Source: Pseudomonas serboccidentalis (lineage in GTDB: Bacteria; Pseudomonadota; Gammaproteobacteria; Pseudomonadales; Pseudomonadaceae). From it: a stretch of 64,000 bases of DNA. Position 1 is the first letter of the stretch; every line of letters begins with the position of its first letter. Shown piece by piece: positions 36,667 to 44,374 of this stretch. The notes under the pieces are model-generated. The model ran no database searches. It was given only the letters and a program-made list of their open reading frames with translations, and was not told the DNA's origin. The position numbers were made by a program, and so were the translations under genes. The stretch covers positions 2,724,498 to 2,788,497 of the forward strand of contig NZ_CP101655.1 in the NCBI RefSeq assembly GCF_028830055.1, given 5' to 3'.

Positions 36667-37581
36667 GTGGCCGCCTACAATTTGCGTCAGCTCAAATACT
36701 TCATCACCACCGTCGAATGCGGCAGCGTTGCCGAAGCCTCACGCAAGCTGTACATCGCGCAACCGGCGATCTCTACGGCGATCAAGGGCCTGGAAGACAG
36801 CTTCGCCGTGCAACTGCTGATCCGCCATCACGCCCAGGGCGTGTCCCTGACGCCCAGTGGCGCACGGTTTTTCCGCAAGGCGCAGGAGCTGTTGCGCATG
36901 GCCCGGGAGTTCGAGCAGAACGCCTTGGCCGACAACGACATCGTCGCCGGGCAGATCGACATCGGCTGCTTCGAAACCGTCGCCCCGCTGTATTTGCCGC
37001 AATTGATCGCCGGGTTTTGCGCGCTGTACCCCGGGGTGAAAATCCGCATCCGCGACGGCGAACAACAGGAACTGGTGCAGGGCCTGACCTCGGGCACGTT
37101 CGATCTGGTGATTCTCTATGAACACGAACTCGACGCCACCATCCAGACCGAACCCCTGATGCCGGCGCAACGGCCGTACGCGCTGCTGCCGGCCGACCAC
37201 CGATTCGCCCAGTACAAGCAGGTGTCGCTGCGCGACCTGTGCCTGGAGCCGATGATTCTGCTGGACGTGCAGCCGAGTCGGACCTACTTCGTCAGCCTGT
37301 TCGAAGAGCTGGGGCTGACCCCGCGCATCGAGTTCAGCTCGCCGTCGATCGAGATGGTCCGGGGCATGGTCGGTCAGGGTTTTGGTTTCTCGATTCTGGT
37401 AACCCGGCCCCACTCGGAATGCACCTACGACGGCAAGAAAGTGGTGTGCGTGGAGATCGTCGAAGACGTCACCGGCTCCGGCCTGGTAGCGGCCTGGCTC
37501 AAGCGCGGGCAACTGACCAAGCCGGCGCAACTGTTTGCCGATTACTGCCGCGAACAGTTGACCGCCAAGACCGCTGTCTGA
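36667..37581 (+). CDS. LysR-family transcriptional regulator
   Basis: 304 residues starting at GTG 36667, with TGAGG upstream. The HTH is residues 5-60 (NLRQLKYFITTVECGSVAEA SRKLYIAQPAISTAIKGLED) and the effector domain is from about 90 (GQIDIGCFETVAPLYLPQL). Divergent from the aldehyde dehydrogenase across 222 bases that should contain the shared promoter and operator. The 3' end is 12 bases from the convergent MFS gene that ends the neighbouring cluster. Confidence 0.93.
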   Translation: MAAYNLRQLKYFITTVECGSVAEASRKLYIAQPAISTAIKGLEDSFAVQLLIRHHAQGVSLTPSGARFFRKAQELLRMAREFEQNALADNDIVAGQIDIGCFETVAPLYLPQLIAGFCALYPGVKIRIRDGEQQELVQGLTSGTFDLVILYEHELDATIQTEPLMPAQRPYALLPADHRFAQYKQVSLRDLCLEPMILLDVQPSRTYFVSLFEELGLTPRIEFSSPSIEMVRGMVGQGFGFSILVTRPHSECTYDGKKVVCVEIVEDVTGSGLVAAWLKRGQLTKPAQLFADYCREQLTAKTAV

Positions 37582-37593
37582 AGCCCTGCCCCT

Positions 37594-38778
37594 TCAGGAA
37601 ACCTGGACGGAGCGGTGCTCGATGTCGATGCCGATAAGCGGGCGTTTGAGCGCAATCGATACCCAGGCTCCCACGGCGGCGATCACGCACGCGGCAAAGC
37701 CCAACAGGAACGACATGAAGCTCAGTTCGTTCGCCACCGCCAGCAGGCCGAGCACCGCGGCGGTTGCCTCGGCAGCGCCCCAGACACAGGTCTGCACGGC
37801 CATCGCGACGGAACTGCGCCCGCGCCAGATCTTCACGGCCTGCGCCTGGTACAGCGGGCCGCAGATCATCTCGCCGATCACGATGAACACCACCACGACA
37901 AACAGAATCGCCTGCGCCTGCGACGAAATGATCAACAGCAGGCAGCCCGCGCCGATCAACAGGTTGGAAACGATGACTCGCCACAGCCGTGACACACGCT
38001 GCGCGAACGATGTGACGTAAACCTGACTGAAGATGATGATCCCGCTGGCGACCAGGAACAGCACGCCCACCAGTTCACTGGAGAAGCGCTCGGTGGCATA
38101 GGTCGGGAACACGTAATAAAACTGCGCATAGCCGATCATGGTCAGAAAGTTGATGGCCATGAACGCCACCACTTTGGGCGATGCCTCGGATTCGCCCAAT
38201 GTGGAGGGACGATCGGCGAACTCCCCGCCGGCGCTACGCGCCACTTGCGGAATCAGTCGGGTGGACGCGGTGGCAAGCACGCCCAACAACAGTGGCAGGG
38301 CCACAAACCAGTATCCGGTGCCGGCAAGAATCAACGATGCCACGAATGGTGCAACCCCGGCCCCTGCGTTCGCGGCAACATTTTCGTAGGAGAGCACGCG
38401 CTCGTGCTCACCCTCGCGAAAGTACTGAACGATGTAGGAAATCTGCGAAATCGTGGCGATCGAATTGGAGACCCCGAACACCACGACCAGCGCCACCCAG
38501 ATGAACACATTGGTAATGCCCATCGAAGCCGTGACCAGCATCAATAGCGCCGCCACCGCCACACAGAACAACGCCAGGGCGATTTCCCGGCGACGCTCGA
38601 CCTTGTCCAGAATGCCTTGAAAGGCCAGGGCTCCGATGCGGTTTGAAACAATCGCAAACCCGACAACGACACCGGCCGCACTGGTACTGAGGCCGACAGC
38701 CGCATTGAGCCAGATGGCCATGAACGGATAGAAACAGCTCCAGGCGGCGGACGAAAGAAACCGGACGAAGTAAATCAT
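37594..38778 (-). CDS. MFS transporter, probable product exporter of the amino-acid cluster
   Basis: 394 residues with about 12 helices (start MIYFVRFLSSAAWSCFYPFM). The loop after helix 2 reads ILDKVERRREIALAL, a weak form of the MFS motif, and a long loop sits between helices 6 and 7 (SAGGEFADRPSTLGESEASP). Its ATG overlaps the stop of the ATP-grasp gene (ATGA), which ties it to the cluster. MFS proteins paired with an ATP-grasp ligase, as BacE with BacD in bacilysin, export the product and protect the producer. The role here is inferred from this context. Confidence 0.85.
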   Translation of the reverse strand: MIYFVRFLSSAAWSCFYPFMAIWLNAAVGLSTSAAGVVVGFAIVSNRIGALAFQGILDKVERRREIALALFCVAVAALLMLVTASMGITNVFIWVALVVVFGVSNSIATISQISYIVQYFREGEHERVLSYENVAANAGAGVAPFVASLILAGTGYWFVALPLLLGVLATASTRLIPQVARSAGGEFADRPSTLGESEASPKVVAFMAINFLTMIGYAQFYYVFPTYATERFSSELVGVLFLVASGIIIFSQVYVTSFAQRVSRLWRVIVSNLLIGAGCLLLIISSQAQAILFVVVVFIVIGEMICGPLYQAQAVKIWRGRSSVAMAVQTCVWGAAEATAAVLGLLAVANELSFMSFLLGFAACVIAAVGAWVSIALKRPLIGIDIEHRSVQVS

Positions 38779-40025
38779 TTGAATACCGGGCTTCTAGGGC
38801 CGCGATCCGTCAGGACACGTACCAGACCAATCTCGCGCGCTACGACATCGGCATAGCCGGTGAGCATGCCGATCCAGGCGTAGTCGGAGGTGCCGATGGG
38901 CTGGATCACGCTGCCGACGTTGGCGATTGGCGTATGAATGGAGGCCATTGGCGGCAACTCCCAGTCACGCACGATGGCTTCGTGATCCAGGCAATACCAA
39001 TAGCTCAAGGTCTGGCGGCAGGACTCGACAGGTTTGTATTGAAGCGGAGCGTCCAGCAAGCCCAGTGGCAGCAGCGCCACGTGCTGCAGGACCGTCGCTG
39101 GCGCCAGATCATAAGCCAGCGCAATCTGTTCAACGATGCTCGCGCCCCCCAGACGTCCCATGTTGGCGTCGATCAGATAAGCCGTGGCGTCGTTCGCAAT
39201 GAACTCGCAATGAAAGAAACCGTTATCAAACGCTGAGCGGGCAATCAGGTCGCGAACCGCCGTCTCGATTTTCGAACGCACGGGCAAGGCAATCCGGGCA
39301 TCAGCCGGGAACTGATTGGCGACTTCCGTGAATCCCACTCGATCGCGCCTGGACAGGCCGAGGAAAACCACCCGCCCGTCCTGAGCAAAACCTTCCAGAC
39401 TGACGAGGTCGCCCACGCAATGCGCCTGGACAATCCAGGCAATGTCTTGCGGGTCATCGATTGCGCTTTCCAGAATGGTCGACCGGATCACTGCGTCAGG
39501 GTCCGCGTCCGGTGCGATCGAGAGCAGGGTGGTTGCCACCGCGCCAGAGCCGACCGAGGGTTTGAGCACCACATCGTTTGGTTGTCCGGGTTTCAGCCAG
39601 GGAATGACAAAGTCGCCCTCGGCCAGCGACACACAGGTCTCGGCCGGCACATGCTCCGGAATCAAGCTGCCGACGAACTCCTTGGATGACAGTCGGGCAA
39701 ACACCTCCGGCGGCGCGTTGAAGCCGAACTCTTCAGCAATCGCGGATACAACCGGGAACAACTCGTCAAAGAATGTCGTGATGCTGTGAATCATGCCAAC
39801 CAGCGCAGGATTGGACTTCAGGTAAGCGGACAGCGCGACCTTGTCGCTAAAGGCAGGAATGCAGGTGACCCCTTCGAACACCTTTTTCGCCGCGCCGTGA
39901 AAACCGGAAGGGTCAACGGACAGTATCGGTTCGAAGTCCGCACTGCGGATCGCCTCGCACACGTACTTGATGGAGACCTTGTTAATACCCACTATCAAAA
40001 TATGATCCATATCGTTCACATCCAT
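38775..40025 (-). CDS. ATP-grasp carboxylate-amine ligase-like protein
   Basis: 416 residues. The N-terminal domain begins DHILIVGINKVSIKYVCEAI. The ATP-grasp part is shown by NDVVLKPSVGSGAVATTLLS (ATP-binding Lys and glycine loop) and by GFFHCEFIANDATAYLIDAN with MGRLGGASIVEQ (metal-binding acids and the N-x-R-LGG ending; the usual Glu of ExNxR is Asp here). Such enzymes join a carboxylate to an amine through an acyl-phosphate. The start is uncertain: ATG 40025 has AAGG directly against it, a GTG at 40019 has better spacing, and ATG 40010 is also possible. It lies 23 bases after the FAD enzyme gene. Confidence 0.82.
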   Translation of the reverse strand: MDVNDMDHILIVGINKVSIKYVCEAIRSADFEPILSVDPSGFHGAAKKVFEGVTCIPAFSDKVALSAYLKSNPALVGMIHSITTFFDELFPVVSAIAEEFGFNAPPEVFARLSSKEFVGSLIPEHVPAETCVSLAEGDFVIPWLKPGQPNDVVLKPSVGSGAVATTLLSIAPDADPDAVIRSTILESAIDDPQDIAWIVQAHCVGDLVSLEGFAQDGRVVFLGLSRRDRVGFTEVANQFPADARIALPVRSKIETAVRDLIARSAFDNGFFHCEFIANDATAYLIDANMGRLGGASIVEQIALAYDLAPATVLQHVALLPLGLLDAPLQYKPVESCRQTLSYWYCLDHEAIVRDWELPPMASIHTPIANVGSVIQPIGTSDYAWIGMLTGYADVVAREIGLVRVLTDRGPRSPVFK

Positions 40026-40048
40026 CCTTAAAAATGAAAAATCGACGG

Positions 40049-41431
40049 TTATCGAGCATCAACAGGTAACGATTGATACATCTTGCCGGGGTTGAAGAGG
40101 TTGTCCGGGTCCAGGGCCGATTTGATGGCCCCCATGAACTGCAACGCCGCGCCGTGTTGCGCCGACATCCACTTCAGTTTTCCCTGACCTACCCCGTGCT
40201 CGCCGCTGACGGTGCCGCCGAATGACAACGCGCGACTCGACAGTCGACTGAGGAACGCCTGAATTTCCGCACTTTCGTCCTCACCTTCATCGAGCATGAT
40301 CAGCAGGTGAAAGTTACCGTCGCCGACATGGCCGATAAGCGGTGCGTCGAGGCCGGAGGCGGCAATGTCGGCTGCGGTGGCGCTGATGCAGGCGCTCAGG
40401 CAAGACAACGGCACACAGACATCGGTGGCCAACCCCTTGCGCCCCTTGTAAAACGCGTGAAATGCCCACCAGGCGTCATGTCGGGCTTTCCACAAGGTCG
40501 TGCGTTCTTCAAGACGTTCGGAAATCCTGACCTGCCCGCCGTATTCCCCCGCACAGTCCTTGAACAGCTCAACACTGCTGGCAACGGTGGATCGGTCGCC
40601 ATGAAACTCCAGAAAAAGATGCGGCGTTTCTACCAGGCCCAGTGCAGGGGAATAGGCATTGCAGGCGCGCACAGCCGTGACATCCAGCAGCTCGATCCGG
40701 GCAATCGAGAGACCTTGGCCCAAGGCGCTGGCCACCGTCTGTACCGCGTTGTCCACCGAGTCGAACGAACAGACCCCGGCGACAATGGCCTCGGGCACCG
40801 GATGCAGCCGGACCTGCAGTTCACTGAAGATGCCCAGGGTGCCCTCGGACCCCACCGCAATGGCCAGCAGGTCCAGGCCCATGGCCGATTTGGGCGCCCG
40901 GGAGCCGATTTGCGCCACTGAGCCGTCCGCCATGACCCAGCGAGCGGCTTTGACATTGGCGGCCATTGTCCCGTAACGCACCGAGTTGGTCCCCGAGGCA
41001 CGCGTTGCCGCCATCCCGCCCATGGATGCGTTGGCGCCGGGGTCGACGGAAAAGAACAGCCCGGTCTCACGCAAATGGCTGTTGAGTTGTTCGCGGGTGA
41101 CGCCCGGTTGAACCGTGGCGGTCATGTCAGTGACGTTCACCTCGACAATCGCGTTCATTTCCGAGCAGTCGACACAAACGCCACCCTGTGGCGCATTGAT
41201 TTGCCCTTCGAGGGATGAACGCGCACCCGACGGGATCACCGCAACCCCGTACTCACGACAGAGCTTCACGACCTGGACGATGTCGTCTTCGCTGCGCACG
41301 GTCACCACGGCATCGGGTGGGCTCAGCTCAATACCGGGAGGTGCCTGGCAAAATTGTTGCCGGATCCCTTGTTCAAGCCTTAAACGCTCGCCAAACAACT
41401 GACGGAGTTTCTCTACGACTAGCGCATTCAT
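40049..41431 (-). CDS. FAD-linked 2-hydroxyacid dehydrogenase (GlcD/D-lactate dehydrogenase family)
   Basis: 460 residues from ATG 41431 (AGGG nine bases upstream; an ATG three codons earlier is too close to it). The VAO-type FAD domain shows VAVIPSGARSSLEGQI, then DPGANASMGGMAATRASGTN and AIAVGSEGTLGIFSELQVRL. The C-terminal cap has HVGDGNFHLLIMLDEGE (metal-site His) and GTVSGEHGVGQGKLKW. Family members oxidise D-lactate, glycolate, D-2-hydroxyglutarate or similar hydroxyacids. In this cluster it could oxidise a hydroxyacid intermediate to the keto acid used by the aminotransferase. It starts 137 bases after the HTH gene, beyond a hairpin. Confidence 0.9.
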   Translation of the reverse strand: MNALVVEKLRQLFGERLRLEQGIRQQFCQAPPGIELSPPDAVVTVRSEDDIVQVVKLCREYGVAVIPSGARSSLEGQINAPQGGVCVDCSEMNAIVEVNVTDMTATVQPGVTREQLNSHLRETGLFFSVDPGANASMGGMAATRASGTNSVRYGTMAANVKAARWVMADGSVAQIGSRAPKSAMGLDLLAIAVGSEGTLGIFSELQVRLHPVPEAIVAGVCSFDSVDNAVQTVASALGQGLSIARIELLDVTAVRACNAYSPALGLVETPHLFLEFHGDRSTVASSVELFKDCAGEYGGQVRISERLEERTTLWKARHDAWWAFHAFYKGRKGLATDVCVPLSCLSACISATAADIAASGLDAPLIGHVGDGNFHLLIMLDEGEDESAEIQAFLSRLSSRALSFGGTVSGEHGVGQGKLKWMSAQHGAALQFMGAIKSALDPDNLFNPGKMYQSLPVDAR

Positions 41432-41538
41432 TCGTCTCATCCCTGTTCTGACTGATTACTGCCGGTTTTCTTTTTATCGATCCGATCACTGCGCCATGTC
41501 CGCGCACTCCTGTGAACGGTGGGTAGTCGCAGATCATT

Positions 41539-41560
41539 GAGGGCGGCGACACCCGCCCTC
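41539..41560 (-). terminator. GC-rich hairpin splitting the cluster operon
   Basis: GAGGGCGG (41539-41546) pairs with CCGCCCTC (41553-41560), loop of six, just after the stop of the HTH gene (41568). There is no clear T run on the minus strand, so it may only reduce read-through into the FAD enzyme, ATP-grasp and MFS genes. Confidence 0.5.
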
Positions 41561-41567
41561 GGCCGGT

Positions 41568-42530
41568 TCACTCCTCGGCTTTTTTGCCTGCTCGCGCCGC
41601 ACGTCCGTCGTACTCTGGACGGCCAGACACGATCAACCCGAAGAAGTAAGGCTGGGCACCTGAATCCTCCAACTGGCGGCCTGATTTGTTATGCACTTCA
41701 ATGACCGAAAACAGGTCCACAAGACGGTCCTGAATCTGTTCTATTTCTGCGTCTTTGAGTGTCACCATCGAGCTGTATTTGAAAGAACCTGAAACATCGA
41801 AGTACTCGCTCTTCTCCGGTTTGAGCAGTGAGCGATCAACTTCATGGCGCAGGAACTGATCCTTCAATTTCAAGGCATCCACCGATCTTGGCATCCTCAG
41901 CGTTGGCGCATGCCGCACAAACGGGGCATCAGGTGTGGCCCGCTCTTTGGAGACCAGGTTCAGGAACGCCTCGGTGCTTTGATCGTAGGCAAGGCCGATC
42001 TGCTGACACACCAACTGAATCTCCGCCACCGAGGCGCTGTCGACCATGTAGAGATACGTCATCAACGGCAGCAGCTCGAATTGCGCCTCGAACGCCGCTA
42101 TCACCTCTTCGGTGACGATGAACTCACGCTCGTACCGGCTCAGGCTCAAGGCCCGACGCAGGATTTTGGAATCGTGTTCGCGCAGCTCCAGCCGCGAAGA
42201 AAGATCGGTGACCTCAACACCTTTGCCGAACAACATCTCGTGGACGTCAGCCGGCAACAGGTCTCTGAAGTAATGCCAGAAATAATCAAAACTGACTTTG
42301 CTGGCCGCGTCGATGCCCAAGTGGTCATGCAGTTCGACGGCGGCATCGATACTCAGGTATTTCCTTCCGGCTTCGACATCACGGTAGTAATTGGCCGAAA
42401 AGGGAATATTGACCTCATCGAGAAACGTGGAAATCTTCAGATGCCCCGCGTCGATTCGAAACTGCATGAGGAATGCGCCAAACGCTCGTTTGCTATCCAA
42501 GCTCTTCAGCCTCTGCCGACAGAGTGACAA
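41568..42530 (-). CDS. HTH (XRE-like) regulator of the amino-acid cluster
   Basis: 320 residues if started at TTG 42530. Residues 15-80 look like an XRE-type HTH (RAFGAFLMQFRIDAG, then FSANYYRDVEAGRKYLSIDA), where the spacing of the recognition helix matches lambda-repressor-like domains. The remaining 230 residues are not recognised; a second predominantly helical region is followed by a C-terminal part with YSSMVTLKDAEIEQIQDRL. It overlaps the AlaX-like gene by 38 bases. The start is uncertain: an ATG at 42467 would cut into the HTH, so the upstream start is preferred. Inferred role: control of the cluster, perhaps through the repeats at 47058-47159. Confidence 0.65.
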   Translation of the reverse strand: MSLCRQRLKSLDSKRAFGAFLMQFRIDAGHLKISTFLDEVNIPFSANYYRDVEAGRKYLSIDAAVELHDHLGIDAASKVSFDYFWHYFRDLLPADVHEMLFGKGVEVTDLSSRLELREHDSKILRRALSLSRYEREFIVTEEVIAAFEAQFELLPLMTYLYMVDSASVAEIQLVCQQIGLAYDQSTEAFLNLVSKERATPDAPFVRHAPTLRMPRSVDALKLKDQFLRHEVDRSLLKPEKSEYFDVSGSFKYSSMVTLKDAEIEQIQDRLVDLFSVIEVHNKSGRQLEDSGAQPYFFGLIVSGRPEYDGRAARAGKKAEE

Positions 42531-43233
42531 CCACTCTGGTCGTATTTTTCTTGATCTTCATACTGGAAGTCACCACACCTATTTCTTGCGTATTACGCAC
42601 ATGAACGCCCCCACAGGGGATTGACCAGTTTTCGCATTGCCACCAACGAAATCCCTGTCCCTGGCTGATATCCGCTTCCGTACGAATGTCATGACTTGCA
42701 GAGCAAAACTCATTCAAGGCGTCTGTCGCCCGCCTCAGATCGTCTTCGTCGAACTCACCGACAAACTCGTATTGATTCTCCCCACCCTCGTCGCTCAACG
42801 GCGAACGGACCGGATGCGCAATCGCTCGCCCGAGCGTCTGCTCAAGCATGCAATGGATCAAATGCATCGCTGAATGAACACGCATCTGATGATATCGCAA
42901 TGACCAATCCAGCGTGGCGGTCGCCTGCTGGCCGATCAACCGCGTCTGCAGGTGCGTGAAGGCTTCGTCGTCAATGCTCAGGTAATGCCTGATCTGGTCA
43001 TCCCTTTTTTTCGTTGCGACGATCTCCAGCGTGCGCAGCGCCCCACCCTCCCCGGCGACCGGGATGTTCAGCACACCCCGATCCCCCAGCTGCCCGCCGC
43101 CCTGGGGGTAGAACACAGTCTTGCCAAGGAGTGCGAAAGGCAGGCCGGCGTCGTCGCGCTCAAGCCGATCGACCTGGCAGTCCAGTTGCTTCAAGTACGG
43201 TTCAGCGTGAAACAAGGGCAGCGTCTGGCTCAT
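42493..43233 (-). CDS. AlaX-like aminoacyl-tRNA editing protein
   Basis: 246 residues from ATG 43233 with TGAGG upstream. It has the AlaX/AlaRS editing fold: FYPQGGGQLGDRGVL at the N-terminus, the zinc motif HSAMHLIH (His120, His124), and PCGGVHVRNTQEIG (Cys207, His211; most relatives have CGGTH, here Val replaces Thr). AlaX proteins hydrolyse mischarged tRNA such as Ser- or Gly-tRNA(Ala). A copy inside a gene cluster that makes an unusual amino acid would protect the cell from having that amino acid or an intermediate loaded on tRNA. That role is inferred. It starts 79 bases after the aminotransferase gene. Confidence 0.85.
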   Translation of the reverse strand: MSQTLPLFHAEPYLKQLDCQVDRLERDDAGLPFALLGKTVFYPQGGGQLGDRGVLNIPVAGEGGALRTLEIVATKKRDDQIRHYLSIDDEAFTHLQTRLIGQQATATLDWSLRYHQMRVHSAMHLIHCMLEQTLGRAIAHPVRSPLSDEGGENQYEFVGEFDEDDLRRATDALNEFCSASHDIRTEADISQGQGFRWWQCENWSIPCGGVHVRNTQEIGVVTSSMKIKKNTTRVVVTLSAEAEELG

Positions 43234-43312
43234 TTTTACCTCAGGTAAGGTCTCACTGATTTTACGTTGCAAGCCCTGTGCAATCGCCGAGGGCCGCCAT
43301 GCCCGGCTGGCC

Positions 43313-44374
43313 TCAGGCGAGCTCCATGGTTTGCAGTTTTGGCTTCAGTACATCGCGCAACCGGGTCATCTGGGCCTGGTTTCCGAACGAGATCCGCAGG
43401 CACGTATCCAGGCCATAGTCGGTCAACCGCGACGTCAGAAAGCCCTCACTCTCCAGATACTCATACAAGTCCTGGCAGCGTTGTTGGCTGCCGCATTCGA
43501 CGAAAACAAAGTTGACGTACTGGCTCCTGGCTTCGATGCCATGGGCCTTGAACAGGCTGACGATTGCCTGCCCCCATGCCTGACAATACGCGGCGGTCTT
43601 GTCCAGATGATCGGAGTCCTGCAGGACGTATTCGCCGGCCAGGGCGGAAAACGAACTGACGTTGTACGGCGCACGCCGCGCTTGCAGTGCCGGCAGCAGA
43701 TCGGCGCTCGCATAAGCCCAGCCGAGGCGTAAACCGGCAATGCCGTAGGCCTTGGAAAAGGTACGCAGACATATCGAGTTTTCCCGGGTGTTGACGATCT
43801 GAATGCCCGCCGTGTTTTCCCGGTCCGGCGCAAACTCTGCGTAGGCTTCATCGACGATGACGGTCGTACTCGGCGGAATCAGCGCAACCAGCGATAACAA
43901 CTGCGATGGCAACAGATAGTCACCCAGTGGATTGGACGGATTGACCAGCACCACCACGTCCGGTTTGTTCTCCAGGGCAAGCTTCAGTGCAGCCTCATAG
44001 TCGCCGCTGGCGCTCGGGGCGATCTCGCTATAGTCAGCCCCCAGCAATGCCGAGCGGATTTTGTACATCTTGAAGGCGTGCTGCTGCGTCACGATGCAAC
44101 TGCCCGGCTTCAACAGGCTGCGCAACGCAATATCGATCAGCTCATCGGAGCCAGCCCCCACCACCACACGCTCGGGATCAACGCGCCAACGCTCGCCGAT
44201 CGCCGAGCGCAGGGACTTGTAAGTGACTTCAGGGTATTCGCTGAGCAGCGTCGGCATCGACGCGCACAGATGCAGGGCCAGGCCGGACGCACCCAACGGA
44301 TTTTCATTGGCGTGCAGCCGGACACTCTCAGTGACCGCCGTTGCGAACAGATTGCCCTTTGCTGGCGAGTTCAT
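43313..44374 (-). CDS. HisC-like PLP-dependent aminotransferase
   Basis: 353 residues of fold-type I. Key features are ENPLGASGLALHLC near the N-terminus, VGAGSDELIDIAL, the substrate Asn in VLVNPSNPLGDYL, the PLP Asp in TVIVDEAYAEFAP (Asp175) and the Schiff-base Lys208 in RTFSKAYGIAGLRLGW. It belongs to the histidinol-phosphate aminotransferase subfamily, several of whose members act on aromatic amino acids. No other his gene is nearby, so this is unlikely to be for histidine synthesis. It overlaps the stop of the MIO enzyme gene (ATGA). Confidence 0.9.
   Translation of the reverse strand: MNSPAKGNLFATAVTESVRLHANENPLGASGLALHLCASMPTLLSEYPEVTYKSLRSAIGERWRVDPERVVVGAGSDELIDIALRSLLKPGSCIVTQQHAFKMYKIRSALLGADYSEIAPSASGDYEAALKLALENKPDVVVLVNPSNPLGDYLLPSQLLSLVALIPPSTTVIVDEAYAEFAPDRENTAGIQIVNTRENSICLRTFSKAYGIAGLRLGWAYASADLLPALQARRAPYNVSSFSALAGEYVLQDSDHLDKTAAYCQAWGQAIVSLFKAHGIEARSQYVNFVFVECGSQQRCQDLYEYLESEGFLTSRLTDYGLDTCLRISFGNQAQMTRLRDVLKPKLQTMELA

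Noticed and set aside
43313..44374. hisC of histidine biosynthesis
   Set aside because: The HisC-like fold is present but no his gene is near; the gene overlaps the MIO enzyme gene, so it belongs to the cluster.
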